From Gyrodactylus bullatarudis (Eukaryota > Platyhelminthes > Monogenea > Gyrodactylidea > Gyrodactylidae): 64,000 nt of DNA. The notes beneath the pieces were generated by a model that worked only from the letters and a program-made list of their open reading frames with translations, did not search any database and was not told the DNA's origin. This document shows, piece by piece, positions 31,492-41,450 of the stretch (the stretch's first letter is position 1; each line of letters begins with the position of its first letter). The stretch lies in NCBI GenBank assembly GCA_012064415.1, contig SSNU01000011.1, positions 98,627-162,626 of the forward strand. Reading direction: 5' to 3'. Position numbers and translations under genes: made by a program.

Positions 31492-33005
31492 ATGGATAGT
31501 GAAGCAACATATAAAGAATCAAGAAAGGGAGATTTTTGGCAAGTTGTCTTAATTCCAGATGCTGAAAACTCTGATGAAGAATTAGAAGAGATTGAAGACC
31601 AAATTGATTATTTATGCTCGGCTCTTCCCTTATTCAATGAAACTCCTCTACAGGAAACGGTCCAAACTGTACCGATTATCCAAAACATGAGAGATACAAG
31701 ATTACATCCAAAAGTCAACATTACTTTCTCCCCAGATACCCCGAAAAAAAACGTTGTCTTGCTTACTGGATTATTTTTACAAATTTTTTGATAAATCAAT
31801 GTTGGATTTAATTGTTGAGCAATCTAACATTTTTGCAACTCAAAATTTACGAACTTTAGCAACAAGTTCATGTAAGCTGAAAACATATCTAGCAATTATT
31901 ATCAAAATGGGTATTATGAAAATGGTTCTTTTCAAGGGAGCTACTAAAATTAAACAGTATATGCCCAATAAACCAATTAAATGGGGAATTAAAATATATT
32001 CTCGAAATGCTTCTGATGGCTTAATGCATGACTTTCATATTTATGATGCAGCAAAATTGGATATTGTAAACTCATGTGGAAGTGTAGCAGGTGATTATGT
32101 GTTGAAGGTTTCAGAGTCTTTGCCTAAAAATAAGAATCATATTCTATGCTTTGATAATTATTTTACTAGTTTGAAATTGCAAAAACATTTATTATCAATG
32201 GGAATTCATTCAGTTGGTACAATTAGATCAAACCGTTTGGGTCTTACTGGAAAATCTTTATTACAAGATAAAGATCTCAAGAAAAAAGGCAGAGGCAGCT
32301 ACGATTTACTCTATTCGGAGTCTGAAAAACTTTACTTTCTAAGATGGTTTGACAACAAAGCTGTAACTTTCACTTCAACTTTTGCTGGTGCTGAGCCCAT
32401 TTCAAATATTAAACGCTGGTGCTCCAAAAGCAGTAAAAGAATAGATGTACCCTATCCCGAAATCGTATCAGTTTATAACAAGTCAATGGGTGGTGTTGAT
32501 CTATTCGATTCTTTCATGTCTAGATACCAGCCAAACCACAGAGCAAAAAATTGGTAAGACTTTTTTTATTAACAATTATTATTTTAGGTACTTTGCTATA
32601 TTCCAATGGGTTCTATTTGCATCAATCGTTAACTCTTGGCTGCTTTACAAAAGAAATAATGACAAGGAAGACTGTCTTGATTTACTGAACTTCCAACTAA
32701 ATTTATCAGATGATTTAATCAAACAAGGCTTCGCAGAAATGAAGAAGTTTAAAATTCCCGTATCTGAAGAAGAAGGATGTACCACTCGCTCAAGAAAAAG
32801 TCTTAGGAAAAGTAATGAATCAATGCTTCAATTGTCCTGTGAGTCAGTTGCTTCTATGAAACATCTCCCAGCCAAAGTTGAGAATCCCAATTCACGCAAA
32901 GGCTGTTCAATCTGCAAAAGAAAGATATCTACCTATTGTATAACTTGTAACATGTTTTATTATATTTCAAATGAAGAAAGCTGCTTTGTAATAGCTCACT
33001 CATGA
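31492..33005 (+). pseudogene. piggyBac transposase with internal deletion
   Basis: An acidic N-terminal part (31492-31791) passes by frameshift into the core (from 31754). KQYMPNKPIKWGIK, CFDNYFTS (second catalytic Asp) and NKSMGGVDLFD (third Asp) are present. YLAIIIKMGIMKM runs straight into VLFKG, so about 100 residues with the first catalytic Asp are missing. A 34-nt intron (32554-32587, GTAAGA to TTTTAG) restores the reading frame as KNW-YFAIFQW. The end carries a Cys-rich domain (GCSICKRK then YCITCNMF). Confidence 0.9.
32554..32587 (+). other. 34-nt intron in the piggyBac transposase
   Basis: The donor is TG|GTAAGA and the acceptor TTATTTTAG|G. Without removal the frame ends with TAA directly after KNW. 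With removal the protein continues in the expected order for piggyBac (Trp-Tyr followed by the VNSWLLY block). An identical length is seen in the Tc1-like gene at 45983-46016. Confidence 0.75.
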
Positions 33006-33217
33006 ATAAATGCTGTTTATTCTGTATATTTTTGTTGATTTCATATAAAAATTAAACAGTTAAAGGGCCGTTTGGACATATATGTCCATTAAAATATCTA
33101 GTGGAGAAGTTGGAATTCAAAAATTTCGTTTTTCTAAATTTTATCAAAAATATTTTATCTAAGAAACATGCTAAAAGAATTAGAAAGCTATCTTTATTGG
33201 TTAAGAGTTGATTTTAA

Positions 33218-33838
33218 GAGTTAAGAAATTGTATTTTGAATAATTTTATCAGGAATCTTCACTATTTATTATCACAAGCTGATTTTACTACAGAAAAATG
33301 ACTCTTGAATCTGATTTTGAGATGCTCCTGTGATTTAGTCTTAAATAAACATTATTGATTCTCTAGGAAAATTTATTTTTTATTACAAGCTAAACTTTTG
33401 TGGCACTTAGATGTACATAATCTGTTATTTTTTAAGCATTGAGATCTGTTGTTTGACAACCACCTTGACAATTGCATTTTAAAATTCCTTGGCCATCGCA
33501 GTTTGAATTCATCCTCGATGCTGTTCTCAGAGGAATCTCTTTTTTGGGAATTTCTTCTGGACTGATAAAAAAATTGTTAAGAGAAGTGAATTGTCCCCGA
33601 GAGAGGTGACTCTTCAAAATCCCATCCTTTGTACCGATTTCATATAATATGTTCATTTTTTCGTTCTTGAGAAGCTACTTTGTTAGTTTTGGAGTTCAAA
33701 AACATGTTTATTTAAGACTAAAAAACAGGAACATCTCAAAATCAGATTCAAGAGTCATTCTTCTGTAGTAAAATCAGCTTGTGATAATAAATAGTAAAGA
33801 TTCCTGATAAAATTATTCAAAATACAATTTCTTAACTC
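33218..33838. mobile_element. TTAA-flanked foldback, 621 bp
   Basis: The arms 33218-33352 and about 33703-33838 (GAGTTAAGAAATTG and its complement at the tips) lie inside TTAA duplications (33214-33217 and 33839-33842). The centre holds a 74-codon minus-strand frame (33432-33656) ending in a CNCQGGCQTTD cysteine motif. The element is piggyBac- or Kolobok-like by target choice. It is the innermost insertion of the nest. Confidence 0.8.
33432..33656 (-). pseudogene. Cys-motif fragment inside foldback
   Basis: The 74-codon frame ends ILKCNCQGGCQTTDLNA. The CxCxxxC spacing resembles the start of the Cys-rich tails found in some transposon-encoded proteins, but too little is left to assign a family. 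Confidence 0.3.
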
Positions 33839-34032
33839 TTAAAAAGTTAAAGTTTCCACATTGCTCATTAGACCTTAAGAACAATTTGTAAACTTTTGAC
33901 AATGTGTACACCGAGTATATACATTGTTCATTTTTGTGCGCAGTGTATACAATGTCAAACATTGTATACACTGTTCAAAGTGTACAGATTGGTCGTAACA
34001 TATATACTTTCTATGTGATCAGTCCAGTTTAT

Positions 34033-34677
34033 CTACGAATAAATAGCTACAGCGAAAAAATGTTTGCAAGGCGAACCAATAAATTTTGCCTTGTTGCATG
34101 AACATATCATTTCGCCCAAATTGAACACTTTGAAAACATCAGATGATGGTGTATTCATTACAAAGTATTCACCCTCATTTGTTGATTTTTTCACAACAAG
34201 TTTTCGAGCCTCTTCGATAATAATGATCAACTTCTCTTCAAAATTCTTCGTAAATGTTGATTTCAAAGAAGAATAAATCTAATTTTTCTTCACTAGTCTG
34301 TCGATTTCATTTGGGCAATATCTCAATAGGAGCGAAGGCAATTAGCTATTGGATAAATTTCATTGTTACCATCAATACCTGTTGCAACTAAGAGAATATA
34401 ATTGTTTCATATGGCATCCATCTAGAGCGATCAACGGAGCAGAATTCTGAAATGCATTTATTGAATGGCCAAGAGAAAAAAAAACATATTCGAGCTCTCT
34501 ATTCGGGGAAATTTTAAGGTCGACAAAGGTTCTCAAATTATGCAATAAATTCCAATTTAGAAAATCTTCCAATTTTCCAAATGAATTAATAATACCTGTT
34601 TCTTTTGACTTTTTAACAGTGTTTATTGTCCTCCAGTTTTGATGATACGTCGTTGTAAGACCATGTTGGGTTTCCAT
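34033..34677 (-). pseudogene. MULE transposase fragments with SWIM finger
   Basis: The frame at 34372-34677 contains FFSLGHSINAFQNSAP then LIALDGCHMK, matching the start of the MULE DDE domain with its first Asp. The frame at 34033-34266 contains ICSCNKAKFIGSPCKHFFAVAI, a CxCxnCxH SWIM zinc finger found at the C-terminus of MULE transposases. Only about 100 bp separate them, so most of the catalytic core is deleted. Both are on the minus strand next to the right arm of the 30520-34978 element. Confidence 0.85.
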
Positions 34678-35313
34678 AATATCTATCCTAGGAATTGTAT
34701 AGTAATTGTAAATGTAATAATGAGAAAAAGTGTAGTCAAAAATGTAAAAACAAAATTAACTATAGTCAAAATAAATTTGGAAAAAATCTCAATATTTTAA
34801 TTGAAATTTGACTATAGTCAAATGTGTAAAATATGGAAGAAGGTGTAGTTAAAATTAAATTATTTTTTCAAATTGTAGTCAAATCTGTAAAAAGTGTAGT
34901 TAAAAATGTAAATATGAGAGAAAGTGTAGTCAAAAGTGTAAAAAATGAAATAACTATAGTCAAAAATGTAATTCACTCCAAATAAAAATAATCCTCGAAT
35001 TCTGAACTCTGATTGGTTGATTTTAATTTTTATATTTAAAATTCTATAATAATCTTTGATTACTAATTAGTAATTATAATTAGTATTATAATCTAACACT
35101 GCTATTAAATTGATCCAGGAAGACTTAAATAAAAAAACTGAGCTGCTTAATATATACAAGAGGATGGCAATATACTAGACATTGTCTCATATCCATTCAG
35201 TAAATCAATTTGGTCTATTCCTCAAAATTGTGTTTTAATTTAATTAGCTTATGACAGAAAGATGGATGAAGGTTACAAAATTCATTTCATTCATGAAAAA
35301 CATTCTTTTTTAG

Positions 35314-35674
35314 AGATGAAAATATTTGGAACATTTTAAAAGTGATGCCAGTATATTTATGTTCAATTTTAAAAGTTGGAATTGAAAAGAAATTGTTTTT
35401 TAAAATTTACAAGAATATCCTCAAGATGGCTTTATCACACAAATGCAAGTCCATAAAGTTGTTGGGCTATAATAATTTGGGCAATTTCTCATCGCCAAAG
35501 TTGGATGAGGATTTAAGTCGGGTGGTGTTTAGAAATAGCCAACAAAGTTATCTATTCGTCTATGAATATTTTGAAATCTTACTTTTCTTTTGGGAGAATT
35601 TGGAAAAGATTAACAGTAATTTCAGATTTATCAAAAGATTTTTGAGGAAAACCAACAACTGTGAACATCTTCAT
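35314..35674 (+). CDS. tandem gene family copy C, exon 2
   Basis: The acceptor CTTTTTTAG ends at 35313. One base completes AA|A and 120 codons follow, ending CAT before donor GTATGT (phase 0). FFKIYKNILKMALSHKCKSIKLLGY and the aromatic helix VYEYFEILLFFW correspond to FRNLTLIGLTQRNCTVRAL and VFELIEILFY of copy B. Exon 2 of copies C and D has exactly the same length (361 nt). Confidence 0.8.
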
Positions 35675-36487
35675 GTATGTTTTAAAAGCTTAAATGACAG
35701 AAAATATTCTAGAAGTTACCAGTAGTTTTTATGAGATTAAAGGTCTTCCTTGATATCAGTGAACTTTTTGTCTTACTCCGGTCTTTTGAATTCAGAACGG
35801 ATCAATATAAGCGATGTGAATTGATTCAATCTTAAACAATCTTTATCTTTAGCTGCTGTAATGCTTTCTTAAATCTCTTTAGGAACAGCCGATTCACAAC
35901 TCTTAAAGACTATACAGCTAAAACCCTGATCTGAATTCTATGGTACACTTTGTCAGTTGTTGAAACTCTCTTGTGAATATCAAGATAAAAAAATAGGATT
36001 CAAAAAACCTAGTACCTATTTGTACAATAAAAATGTTAGTTTGAGATCCCGCAAAGTATAACGTTTGTCACTTATTTTTCGTAACTTATTTTATATCTGA
36101 ATTTCTTTAGCTGATTTTTTGGGCGAAGAATCCAGAATTATCTCCGATCAACAAGTCAGAGGGAAAAAAATTTTTTTCTCCTTGATCTGATTTTGATTTT
36201 TCAGTTTTGAAATTTCTAACCCGTCAAATAAAATTTTTGTGAAAAAAATTGTAATTTGAAATATTTTTCATCCCTGTTTTTGATCCATACTCTGAGATTT
36301 GATCTTGATTGAAAAAATTGATATTCATCTACCGTTTTTTCCGAGGTATCATTTATTTGGCTCACAATAAAAAAATAACTAAGAAAATTGTCATTTTAGC
36401 GTTAGTATCAAATCTAAGGCGAAGACTATTTCCAGAACAGCTTTAGTTATACTACCAGAACAGAATAAAATTAATTTTTTCTTTCAG

Positions 36488-37207
36488 ATAGCATTTTTTG
36501 GATTTGATATTCTTAAAAAGTTGCACGAATTGAAATATCTCACGTCAATTGAAATTGTAAATGAATATAGTGCAAATTATCTAATTAAAGGAAATATCTT
36601 TATAAATTGCTTTAGCTATTTGTCCAACGAATTCGATAAGGAAGAAAAAACTGTGGAATATTCATTTCATTACATCAGGGATAATCTGACAACTTCAGCC
36701 AACATGCTCAAGACAGACCTTCAAAATTATCTATCCATCTGTCTCAAGTTAATCAAGAATGATCATTCTACTCATAGCGGCAATTTCAACGATTTCAATG
36801 AGAAACTATTAATGATCAGGCTTGATAATTTATTTGAAAATTCAATCAAAAACCTGAATGAGGACACCTTTGAAATACTCGGGTATTTCATAAAGTCAAC
36901 AAACGGGCGTTATATAGATCATCTGAGGGAATGTGGATTTTTCTCAAATTATAAATGCCCAGCCGGAAAAGACTGCTTGAGATACAAGAAATTTTTAGAA
37001 TTCTTGATTCTCTGTCGATTCGATCTGGACTATTCATGTAAGGTGAGGAAATATGTTAAGATATTTGGCTTCGAAAATCTAATGAGCTTCCAAAAGTTTC
37101 TTGTCAATGATGAAAACACAATTCAGACAAAGAAAGTTTTGGTATCACTCGAGAAATCAGGTGAACAAAGAAGTCTGTCAAATCAATATAAATGTAGTTT
37201 AGTCTAA
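36488..37207 (+). CDS. tandem gene family copy C, exon 3
   Basis: The acceptor TTCTTTCAG ends at 36487 and the exon opens ATA GCA TTT in phase 0. It has 239 codons and TAA at 37205-37207, with AATAAA at 37220-37225. The exon contains LQNYLSICLKLIKN, FEILGYFIKS and a Cys-containing C-terminal part (CPAGKDCLRYKKF) not obvious in copy A. The next gene copy (D) starts only about 300 bp downstream. Confidence 0.8.
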   Translation: MAFFGFDILKKLHELKYLTSIEIVNEYSANYLIKGNIFINCFSYLSNEFDKEEKTVEYSFHYIRDNLTTSANMLKTDLQNYLSICLKLIKNDHSTHSGNFNDFNEKLLMIRLDNLFENSIKNLNEDTFEILGYFIKSTNGRYIDHLRECGFFSNYKCPAGKDCLRYKKFLEFLILCRFDLDYSCKVRKYVKIFGFENLMSFQKFLVNDENTIQTKKVLVSLEKSGEQRSLSNQYKCSLV

Positions 37208-37521
37208 ACTTTAATATGGAATAAAATATTTTTTTAATTAATTCAAACTTGATTTCTCATTGTTCCGAAAACTCTCATTAGAATTAACTTGTTTTAGAGA
37301 ATACTATCAAAATTTTAAGCAGACACTGTAATTTGACAAAACATCGAATAATTTACTTTGCGTCCTTTAAAATTACAATTTTGAGTAATCTTCGTTAGAC
37401 AAAAAATCAATATGATAAAAAATAAAAAAAACGCATAATATGAAGAAATTTATTTTCCAATAATCTACATATTATAACGTTATTATCACTGCATGATTAT
37501 CCATTAGAAATCTACTCTCTA

Positions 37522-37772
37522 ATGATATATGACAAACACACGGAACGAAATCATTTCATCTTCTCAGAAACAACAGACTATTTCGATGAAAATTGTTCTA
37601 AGCTTTCACATTTTAATCTTGAAGATCACGGCATCGGATCCCAGTGTATCGATTTATTTCTCGACTTAGATCATGGGGAACACAATTTGAGAAAAGCCTT
37701 TATGACCCAAAACAAACCTGAAATAATATCAGAGATGTTTTATGAAAATTTCCTACTAACCATCAGTCATGA
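37522..37772 (+). pseudogene. tandem gene family copy D, exon 1
   Basis: There are 83 codons plus two bases, ending at GA|GTGAGT (phase 2). LEDHGIGSQCIDLFLDLDHG and LRKAFMTQN make it the closest relative of copy C exon 1. This exon by itself is intact; it is listed as part of a broken gene because exon 3 is damaged. Confidence 0.7.
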
Positions 37773-38053
37773 GTGAGTTGTGAACATTTGAACTTTTACT
37801 TTTTCAACTTGTCCCTCCTGAAAGAAAAATTACATTCCTAGTCTGATGAAGAGAAATGTCAGGATTATAAAAATAGCTTTATATCAAAATCAAATTGATA
37901 GTTTACTGTAGAGCAAGAACAATAGCCCTAAAATGAAGGATGACATTGATTTAACAAAATGAATGAGATTGCCTGAGGGTTAATAAAAAAGTTGGGTAAA
38001 TAGCAAATGTAGCAGTTTAATAGGCAAATGTAACTTTTTAACGCGGATCTATT

Positions 38054-38370
38054 GATAAAGCTAGTTAATATGAAGATGGGAATTTATGATTTTTACAAAA
38101 TTCTCTTTTTTTTCATCAAGAAATCGAATTTGATCAAGATTTTTCGGAATCTAGATCATGAGGCCCTCTCTAACGTTACGGAGAAAAAAATTTAGAAAAA
38201 ATCCATTTTTATGGAAATGACAGCAAATATGAAATCTTGAAGTGGCACAAGAAAAAGTTCAAAAAAATGGGAATTTGGCGCTACTTCAAGATTCCAAATT
38301 TGCCGTATTTTCCTTAAAAATTGATTTTTTCTAAATTTTTTTCTCCGTAACGTTAGAGAGATCGGTCAGT
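38054..38370. repeat. dispersed foldback with GGGAATTTATGATTTTTAC end
   Basis: It starts with TATGAAGATGGGAATTTATG and contains an inverted pair CTCTCTAACGTTACGGAG (near 38164) and its complement (near 38361). It lies in intron 1 of copy D and is followed by a TATACACTG end like that of the 31008 element. Confidence 0.6.
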
Positions 38371-38574
38371 GTATACACTGATTAAAGTCTCTACATTGGT
38401 CATAACATATATTTTTCACAGTCAAATCAAGATTTAAATAAATCATTGAGAACTAACTTTATAAAATAAATTATTGTTTGACTAATAGGAAATCTATTTG
38501 GAAAAGTTTATTCTCTTATTGTAAAAGTATGAAATCTAATTGGATATTTTCAAAATTCATTTGTAAACTTTTGA

Positions 38575-39765
38575 AAACGGTATAGATCATTCAAACTGAG
38601 TGGGCCCTGAAAAACCTGAATGGTAATTATCGGGTTCCTTGGCTGATTCTAATTTTGGAAAAGTGTAGGCAATATAGACTGGATTTCAAACTTGATTTTT
38701 TAACTAAAAAATTGAGGTGCTTTGTAAAAATCATAAATTCCCAACTTCATATCAATATTACATTACTCAGTATTGTTTAATATTAAAATAGGATTAAAAA
38801 TTTCTAATTAACCTATTAATAACCTAATCTATGTGTTCAAAAAAACTATTCCTATAATCTTCAATTACCTTGGCCAATGTGAGCTTTTTCACTTTTCTCT
38901 CCACTGTTGCTATTTATTGGAGAGTTTTGGTGTTTTTTCAGCTTGCATTTCATACTTATTTTCTTTGACTTTTACTATTTCTTTCATGATTTGTAAATTA
39001 TTATTTTGAATGAACTTTTAACTTATATCATTTTTGAAGAATTACCACTGATGATACTTCAAAAAATAGGATTACCCCAAAGTAAAATTTTTTCCATAAA
39101 TGACCCCAGAAATTTTCATTGATATTCTTACTGTCTTTATTATTTAGCCAAAATTATCAAGATAAAATCTCAGATATAAATAGCATAAGATGAAAGTCCT
39201 TTTACTTAATTATGAACCAGATCACGATAGAAAGTGTGGTAGAATATGTCGAAAATTAGGCCAATTCTGCATTCCCTAAAGGCGACTTTGGTATTTCAAC
39301 TTATAATTTTGCTGAATAATTAATTAAGAGAAAAGCATCCATCAATACCAAATTTCTTACATGGAATTTATTGTCGGATAAATCTTCTGAAAGGCTTAAC
39401 TTTAAGATTGAATATGAAATGTTTCCTGATATAAAACCTTCTATAGAAAAAATCACAAGTTTACTCAAACCCCATAAGGTTACAAAATAAATAAGAAACG
39501 TGGAAAACCGTGCACAAGTCATAATTTATCTTCTGCTATATCCATCCTAGATTTTATCTCGATAATTTTGGCTAAATGATAAAGACAATAAGAAAAGAAG
39601 TTTTGGTATCAATGGGTCATTTTACTTTTCTCTAAAAATTTTATCCAGAATTGTGAAAAATGGTTTACAATACAATCTAGATTTGAATATTATTTTCACC
39701 AAGGAACCCGATAATTACCATTCAATTTTTTCAGGATCCGCTCAGTTAAAATGATCTAGATAATT
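38575..39765. repeat. nested inverted repeats in intron 1 of copy D
   Basis: The outer arms share GGTAATTATCGGGTTCCTTGG (near 38620) and its complement (near 39695). The inner arms share TTTAGCCAAAATTATC (near 39140) and its complement (near 39575). The 38806-39065 copy of the repeat also found at 7998 lies between them. The minus-strand frame at 39301-39522 has no recognisable motif. Confidence 0.6.
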
Positions 39766-39903
39766 TTCTAGCAGTAAAATTGATAAAAAATTGAGAATAT
39801 ATAACTTTTTGGTATCAACAGAAATTTTCCGGGGTCATTTTTGGAATCAACCCAGAAAAATTTGAGAATTTTGTTAATTTTAATTAACCCTCTTTTACTT
39901 TAG

Positions 39904-40264
39904 CACGTTGCGGATATATGAAATCTTCCTGCATTTAAATACAAATTTACAATCAGCCAATTTTTCCAGACAGCCAATCCTATTTGAAAGGAGCTTCCGA
40001 AATCTAATCACGGTCGGATTATCACACATGAATTGCTCCATCCGAAGGTTAGCCTATATGAGTATGAAAACTAGTCAGATAAAGAGTATCATTGGCCAAG
40101 AATGGCTTTATAGAATCCTGATGAAGCCTCAAAAGAATCCCCTGTTCCCATTTGAATATTTTGAGATTTTAATTTTCATCTGGACCAACAAGGACCTGGT
40201 GGTGGCCAATTTCAAATGGGTCTATTCATTCTTCAGAAAGATCTATCATATTCATAATTTTACA
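39904..40264 (+). pseudogene. tandem gene family copy D, exon 2
   Basis: The acceptor TTACTTTAG ends at 39903. One base completes GA|C, and 120 codons follow, ending ACA before donor GTAAGT (phase 0). ERSFRNLITVGLSHMNCSIRRLAY and FPFEYFEILIFIW are the family signature. The exon is intact and equal in length to copy C exon 2. Confidence 0.7.
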
Positions 40265-40365
40265 GTAAGTTACAGATCAGATTATCCATTTTACTCTAGA
40301 TTAATTCCTTTGGATCAGAATTACTAATCAAGATTTACTCTTGTAATAAAATTGAAGCGAGCTTA

Positions 40366-40906
40366 ATGCTATTCGCTTATGAATCAAAGTTACCTGAAAT
40401 GCCAAAGAGCCATATATTCCTTAAAAGACTTCAGATCATTTCGGAGGAACTGAGGGATCATCCAAAACTTGTTGAGCCTTCCTTTTTGGCTATCAATGGT
40501 TATACGCTTGGCATAAGAAGGCCGTTGACAACACAAATTTCTTTCTTTACAATTTGTAAGAATCTTTTGGAAAATTTCTACGACTGACAATGTTTATCGC
40601 CGGGATCTTCTATGCCAGTTGAGCAAGATACATCATAATGAAATACAAGTCAACTTCCACAATTACATAGTGGAACCAGTTTATGATTTATTGAAACATT
40701 TGATAACGCATACTAGAGGTCATATCATACGAAAGATTATTCCATTTTTCATATATGAAGATCTCTATAGCCTTTTAATGTTGGCGGATAAGCAAGCAGT
40801 TGTAATACTGCAAACTTTGGAATTTACTCTCTCCTACTGTATTGGGGAAAAATCCGAATTCATTGAGGGTTTCAGGGTCCTCGGTCTGACGATGTTGTTA
40901 CGTTAA
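40366..40906 (+). pseudogene. tandem gene family copy D, exon 3, broken
   Basis: The sequence aligned with the start of exon 3 in the other copies (ATG CTA TTC GCT) is preceded by TTA, not CAG. The nearest upstream AG would shift the frame, and there is no pyrimidine tract. The first frame ends at 40587 (ENFYD stop). A one-base shift near 40580 restores the family pattern (YRRDLL, then VEPVYDLLKHL) to TAA at 40904-40906. AATAAA follows at 40958-40963. The intron before it is only about 100 bp. I read copy D as a recent pseudogene, or as carrying assembly errors at two sites. Confidence 0.7.
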
Positions 40907-41059
40907 GTCTCGCAACAAATTAATTCTAGAAGAATCAATGAAAAAATACTGTTTTTAATAAAATTTGTAGAAAATCTTGCCTAATAGATAATTTTAAAAT
41001 GATCAAAGAAATATTTTTTAAATCAATTTAGCAAATCTACCAAGGAAAGATGTTCTGGA

Positions 41060-41450
41060 TGAATTTGGGAACTGGGGAGATTTTTATATTTGGATTTAAA
41101 ATTTTGTTGATTTCACAGCCTGAGAGGAATCAAAAAAAATATTTTCAGGATCACCAATAGACAAGAAGACAGAAAAACAAAGACTTATTTACCTGCTAAA
41201 GTCTACTTCCTATTTTCGACCATTTTTACTTGGAAAGTGATGTATTAGTATTATCCAAGACCATTTTAAAAATGACGGGTTTTTTTGAAAAAATGAATAA
41301 GATTAATTATTTGCGTTGTCCAGAACAATAACTCAAATTCTTTTTTCTTAAATCAGTGAAAGTGTACCTATTGTATCGATTACTAAAAAATATCAAGTAA
41401 ATTTTGATACCCAAATTCCCAAATTCATAGAGAACAGTTGTGCAAAATAA
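41060..41450 (-). repeat. fragment of the 9907-10570 repeat family
   Basis: It contains a CCTGAGAGGAATCAAA block, a TTTTCAGGATCACC block and a minus-strand terminus reading TGAATTTGGGAATTTGGG. The same order is seen in 10070-10570. It is diverged and not palindromic here. Confidence 0.5.

Larger units (their letters stand above)
31122..33213 (+). mobile_element. piggyBac element remnant
   Basis: TTAA (31118-31121) followed by CCCTTTCGGTGCCGATG forms the left end. The same end, with about 130 bp of adjoining sequence, recurs at 47572. A GGACATATATGTCC palindrome next to AAACGG occurs inverted near 31465 and 33070, inside both ends. The expected right terminus (CCGAAAGGG-TTAA) is absent, so the right border is uncertain. 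Confidence 0.7.
31008..33954. mobile_element. element nested in the MULE, ~115 bp inverted ends
   Basis: The arms beginning CATTGTATACACTGCGCAC face each other at 31008 and 33954 and extend about 115 bp. TCAAA flanks both sides (31003-31007 and 33955-33959), a possible 5 bp duplication. Right after the right copy, CATTGTATACACTG occurs again, so another terminus of the same family abuts it. A related GTGTATACACTG segment is at 38371. The superfamily is not identified; its own transposase is not visible. Confidence 0.75.
30520..34978 (-). mobile_element. MULE with ~300 bp inverted ends and 9 bp duplication
   Basis: The inverted arms (30520 to about 30845, and about 34680-34978) start GAGTGAATTTCATTTTTGAC and contain repeated TGACTACAC motifs. 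The left arm has an extra copy of about 30 bp. Both sides carry CAAATAAAA (30511-30519 and 34979-34987), the 9 bp duplication expected for Mutator-like elements. Minus-strand transposase fragments lie next to the right arm. The interior hosts further elements. The whole sits in intron 1 of gene copy C. Confidence 0.92.

Noticed and set aside
39301..39522. 73-codon minus-strand frame
   Set aside because: It sits between nested inverted repeats, has no motif and no relatives in the window.
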